From Candidatus Melainabacteria bacterium (GTDB lineage: Bacteria > Cyanobacteriota > Vampirovibrionia > Obscuribacterales > Obscuribacteraceae), in assembly GCA_003242885.1 (NCBI GenBank), contig QKMZ01000015.1, positions 333,568 to 397,567 on the forward strand: DNA of 64,000 nt, read 5' to 3'. Positions within the stretch are counted from its first letter, which is position 1. The number at the start of each line of letters is the position of its first letter. The notes under the pieces were generated by a model. The model saw only the letters and a program-made list of their open reading frames with translations, ran no database searches and was not told where the DNA came from. Shown here in pieces: positions 61,104-64,000 of this stretch. A program made the position numbers and the translations under genes.

Positions 61104-61949
61104 CTATTTTTGTACCGTGGTGTATTTGCCTTGGGCGTCGATGTTATGTGCTTCAACAGTGCCGTTGGGATCGTGCCATTCTGTGTAGGTGGGCTTGCCG
61201 GTGCTTGGGCTGTAGTTCCAAACGCGCATTCCCTTTTCACCGTTAGCGCCGTGACGCTTTTCGCTATAAACCTTGTCGCCGTTGGAGTTGTACTTTACGG
61301 TTTCTCTCGTATTGTCGTTGTTGTAAAAGTCTTCTTGGCGGATTTTGCCGGTGCTGGAGTCGTAGGTCTTGTGCACAGTCCCTTTCGAGTTGGACTCATC
61401 AGCCTGCGTTTCATGACCAGTCTTCGGGTCGAAGTCGATATGTCGTTCACCCCATGAGGTTTTTTCGTCGTGCGAAACGCGCTTGCCGGTAGTTTTGTCA
61501 TAGGTGTAAGTGTCTGAGTCATAGCTGACCCGAATGTCACCGCTGTTACCGACCCGGACGGTTTGGTCGAAGTTGCGAATCACGTTGCCTTTTTCATCTC
61601 TTTCTGTGATTTCGACGCCGGTCGAGGTTTCGTATGATTCTTTGATATTGGAAGATTTCACTTCCATTCGGGTTCTGCCTTTCTGGTCAAGTTCGTAGTG
61701 ATCGGTGAATTCGCCATTGCCTGACTTCATGGTTTTTTCAACCGACTTCAACTCGCCGCTGTCATAGAATTCGAGCTTCGGCAAATCGGCATTTGGATGC
61801 TGCTTCATATCCCAGGCTATTTGTTTTGCAACTGCGAGCCTGTCGTCAGCGCTCAGATTTTGCAGCTCTCTTGCCAGATTCTCAGGAAGCGATCCGCCTT
61901 CTGCATGTTTTTCAAATTGCTTAGCTGTTGCTACAACATCGATACCCAT
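61104..61949 (-). CDS. YD/RHS-like repeat protein
   Basis: A 281-residue protein. The frame is open to 62111, but the ATG at 61949 has GGGAGA in front at the right distance. Residues 1-80 are helical (VATAKQFEKHAEG, LARELQNLSADD). From about 80 to the end there are repeated short strands with the pattern Y-x-x-x-T/S-G-K and R-x-x-x-Y-D (YDKTTGKRVSH, YDSSTGKIRQE, YNSNGDKVYS), which resembles YD/RHS or MORN-like beta repeats. There is no signal peptide at the chosen start and no toxin end. The role is unknown. RHS-type shells wrap toxin ends, but none is seen here. Confidence 0.65.
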   Translation of the reverse strand: MGIDVVATAKQFEKHAEGGSLPENLARELQNLSADDRLAVAKQIAWDMKQHPNADLPKLEFYDSGELKSVEKTMKSGNGEFTDHYELDQKGRTRMEVKSSNIKESYETSTGVEITERDEKGNVIRNFDQTVRVGNSGDIRVSYDSDTYTYDKTTGKRVSHDEKTSWGERHIDFDPKTGHETQADESNSKGTVHKTYDSSTGKIRQEDFYNNDNTRETVKYNSNGDKVYSEKRHGANGEKGMRVWNYSPSTGKPTYTEWHDPNGTVEAHNIDAQGKYTTVQK

Positions 61950-62201
61950 CGTAGAATCTCCCAATTGCGCGCCAGTTGCGCTTGCCGGTAACTGAGTGCA
62001 ATTTACCGGGGAGTTGTATCCAATCTGTTTATCCGCCAAAATATTCTGGCTAAGTTCGAAAAGCCTGTATATTTGGCACTTGTGGCGTTTGTCTAGGGGT
62101 ATTCCAAGCAAAACAGTCCTGGATTATTGGCCATGAGCCAGGAGCGCAAGGTATTTCCGATAAAAGTCGTGAAAGTGGACTACCAAATGCCAAGCTCAGT
62201 G

Positions 62202-62226
62202 ACCTTCTTATATGAAAGAAGAAGGT
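62202..62226 (+). terminator. Hairpin followed by T-rich sequence
   Basis: ACCTTCTT pairs with AAGAAGGT around a 9-base loop, then GCTTTATTTT. It is oriented as a + strand terminator, but the next gene to the right is on the minus strand, so its target is unclear. Confidence 0.4.
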
Positions 62227-62262
62227 GCTTTATTTTAAGTCTAAGGATTTTAACTGAGGGCG

Positions 62263-63036
62263 TTATTTCTTTTGCGCGCCTTTGCGCTCAACACTAAGAT
62301 CTTTCAGCACCAATGCGCGAAGTTCTTCGTACGTTGGTTTTTTCGTGGTCATAGTAATTAGCCATTGCCCGGACTCGTTGAAACCATCAATGGAGTACAT
62401 GTGGTCTTGCGGACCGATTTGTTTTAGTTCGCGAGCGATTTGTGTATCCGATTCGATTTCACCAAGCGTGTAGCGTCTGAAAAGAGTGTCTGGCGAGTCT
62501 TTCATCGAGATGCGGAAAGTCATCATCACGCCGAGCTTTCCCTCTGGTTTGAAGTATTCGAGCGCCATAATTTTTTTGTCGCCGCTCGAGAATTGTTCGC
62601 ACACTAAAAATTTCTGCTCGACTTTGCCTTCTTTGTTGAGTGCAAAAACCTTTTCATGCGCTTCGTCGTGTTCTTTTGGTTGGTTCAACGTCTGTGCGCA
62701 TTGAACAATCTTCGCCCATGCTCGCCAGTTATCTGGCTCGACTTTTGATAAACGTCTCCACCAGTCGAGAGACTCCTTGGGGAGTTCAAGCATTTGGTAG
62801 AGTTGGGCGGTATTGCTAACTTCCACGACCATTGCGTTATGGTCGCTGCCGGATTTGTCCCACTCTGTTTGAAAAATCGCTGCCGCTTTGTCTAGTTTTG
62901 CCCGGTCACTGGACTCTAGAGCTTCGTTCAGCAGGGTTTTGCCTGATTGATATTGAGATTCACTGTCAGCTGCTTGCGCCGGCGCTACCAGCGCAAGGGA
63001 TGTAAATAGCACAAATGCTAGTGCGCGCCTGAACAT
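62263..63036 (-). CDS. Exported TPR-like protein of unknown function
   Basis: A 257-residue exported protein. The signal peptide is clear (FVLFTSLALVAPAQA). Residues 25-125 are helical with TPR-like spacing (SGKTLLNEALE, NTAQLYQMLELPKESLDWWRRL). Residues 140-250 are a beta-rich part (KIMALEYFKPEGKLGVMMTFRISM and YSIDGFNESGQWLITM) with no recognised motif. It is followed 18 bases upstream by a small paralogous gene pair. I cannot assign a function. Confidence 0.65.
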   Translation of the reverse strand: MFRRALAFVLFTSLALVAPAQAADSESQYQSGKTLLNEALESSDRAKLDKAAAIFQTEWDKSGSDHNAMVVEVSNTAQLYQMLELPKESLDWWRRLSKVEPDNWRAWAKIVQCAQTLNQPKEHDEAHEKVFALNKEGKVEQKFLVCEQFSSGDKKIMALEYFKPEGKLGVMMTFRISMKDSPDTLFRRYTLGEIESDTQIARELKQIGPQDHMYSIDGFNESGQWLITMTTKKPTYEELRALVLKDLSVERKGAQKK

Positions 63037-63054
63037 CTCAACCGCCTGGACAGT

Positions 63055-63276
63055 TTATGGGTTTTCGCCTTTATACTGCGCTGGTTCCATGATTCGCTTG
63101 TCGCCGATTTCAATCATTAACTCGGCGATGCAATAGGTGTTTTCAATAAGTGCCGTAAACTGCTTACGCATTCTGTCATCGCTGAGGAACGCGTCGCCAT
63201 GCCTCATATTAGGCACTTTGAGCTCCTCCGAGACGATAATTGCAGCCATAATATGGCGCATTGCGTATATATCCAT
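63055..63276 (-). CDS. Small protein, paralogue 1 of a pair
   Basis: A 73-residue protein with an excellent ribosome binding site (AAGGAGAG). It is about half identical to the next small gene: RHIMAA, SEE.K.PNMR, R.QFT.LIEN.YCIA.LM.E.GDKR. No domain is recognised. It is all helical, with no membrane segment. It lies directly upstream of the exported TPR-like gene and may share its transcript. Confidence 0.65.
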   Translation of the reverse strand: MDIYAMRHIMAAIIVSEELKVPNMRHGDAFLSDDRMRKQFTALIENTYCIAELMIEIGDKRIMEPAQYKGENP

Positions 63277-63460
63277 CTGTGCTCTCTCCTTGACCGGCAG
63301 GATGTGCTTGGGAAAGCATACTCCAAAACAAGGTTAAATTCAGTCCCTGCCAAGCATGTTTCTGCGAACTTCTGGCGAGTTCCAAGAGCGATACACAATG
63401 CCGCTCAATACCGATTTTCTCATTGGCTCCATATGCGGTGCCAACAGTCTAGTTCTTAAA

Positions 63461-63682
63461 TTAAAATCCCGGCTTCCAAACGCCGTCGGCAACACGCTTA
63501 TCGCCGAGTTCTAACATCAGATCGGCGATGCAGTATGCGTTTTCGATTAGCGGAGTGAATTGCCTGCGCAGCCGGTCATTCTGCGAATAAGCGTCGTCCA
63601 TGCGCATGTTGGGACCTTTGATTTCTTCAGATGCGATCCACGCGGCCATGATATGCCGCACGTAGTATTTGTTGGCGTCCAT
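63461..63682 (-). CDS. Small protein, paralogue 2 of a pair
   Basis: A 73-residue protein from ATG 63682; an upstream in-frame start at 63724 is less likely because GGGTAG stands before 63682. It is clearly homologous to the previous gene (RHIMAAWIASEEIKGPNMR, QFTPLIENAYCIADLMLELGDKR). The two copies point to a local duplication. The function is unknown. Confidence 0.65.
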   Translation of the reverse strand: MDANKYYVRHIMAAWIASEEIKGPNMRMDDAYSQNDRLRRQFTPLIENAYCIADLMLELGDKRVADGVWKPGF

Positions 63683-63818
63683 TTTGAAACTACCCGGTTG
63701 AGTTAGGACTGGAACCAGCGCCAATCATATCAGGGCAGAACAATTTGGAGAATGGTCTCTTCGCACGACAATACTAGCCGATGAAGAGTTCGCTACCCTG
63801 CGAAGAGACTGCCTAGCT

Positions 63819-64000
63819 CTAGTTTTTGTCCAATTCTTTCGCCAGGGTTTCTAGCATCGCTTGGGTACCTACTTTTCGACCTGGAGCTTGATCGCAGCCA
63901 TCGAAGAAGACCCCTTGTTCTGTATGAATCAGCTTGGTTCCTTCTTTTGTTGGAATCAACTCCGTCGTCACCTGCGAGGATGAAACTCGCTTGCCGTTGA
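63819..64000 (-). CDS. SRPBCC/AHSA1-like protein, C-terminal part (partial)
   Basis: The frame runs off the end of the window. The visible part (about 60 residues) matches the end of the AHSA1/SRPBCC fold: SSQVTTELIPTKEGTKLIHT, FFDGCD and LETLAKELDKN. The family binds hydrophobic ligands or Hsp90. The gene's N-terminus is outside the window. Confidence 0.8.
   Translation of the reverse strand, partial: NGKRVSSSQVTTELIPTKEGTKLIHTEQGVFFDGCDQAPGRKVGTQAMLETLAKELDKN

Overview
The window is a gene-dense bacterial chromosome segment with roughly even GC. It carries no rRNA or tRNA genes and one RNA gene, tmRNA. The best guess at source is a non-photosynthetic cyanobacterial relative (Vampirovibrionia/Melainabacteria, Obscuribacterales-like). 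This rests on many secreted TPR proteins, low-complexity exported proteins, an Rcp1-like response regulator beside a multi-domain histidine kinase, a stand-alone MshEN-like repeat protein and a transaldolase/glucose-6-phosphate isomerase fusion. It is inference from gene style; no marker gene proves it.

Layout. 1-1.3 kb: end of a histidine kinase and a convergent response regulator. 1.4-21.8 kb: an unusual envelope/export-like region. It holds four signal-peptide-less proteins (EF-hand-like plus LysM-like; lytic transglycosylase; NlpC/P60- or CHAP-like; an 1832-residue protein with annexin-like modules and a LysM-like end), then two paralogous polytopic membrane proteins with a VirB6/TrbL-like layout, a large candidate lipoprotein and a TadG-like membrane-anchored protein. 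A DUF433/DUF5615 toxin-antitoxin pair interrupts it. A shared 34-bp upstream motif links several of these genes. 22-33 kb: class D beta-lactamase, TPR and Cys-rich secreted proteins, a holin-like membrane protein, a REC-PAS-GAF histidine kinase with its Rcp1-like partner, and an MshEN-like protein. 34-43.8 kb: MsrA, 6-phosphogluconate dehydrogenase, transaldolase/PGI fusion, Spy-like protein, PHB-depolymerase-like esterase, PrmA.

43.9-52 kb: tmRNA (ssrA) followed by an integrated island. A 25-bp copy of the tmRNA 3' end recurs at 51,853. The island holds a truncated tyrosine recombinase, a complete-looking IS66 element, a DUF2695 protein, a membrane TPR protein and a PIN-domain toxin-antitoxin pair. 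A 106-bp sequence repeated just outside both att cores suggests that more than one related island has used this site.

52-64 kb: a DUF4279-like protein, DJ-1/PfpI protein, exported rhodanese, Hpt protein, VOC protein, Tat-exported deaminase, DUF3775- and DUF3828-like proteins, RuvX, a degenerate response regulator, nitronate monooxygenase, an RlpA-like protein with a lysine-rich repeat tail, a YD-repeat-like protein, two small paralogues and a partial SRPBCC/AHSA1 protein. Most of this stretch is on the minus strand.
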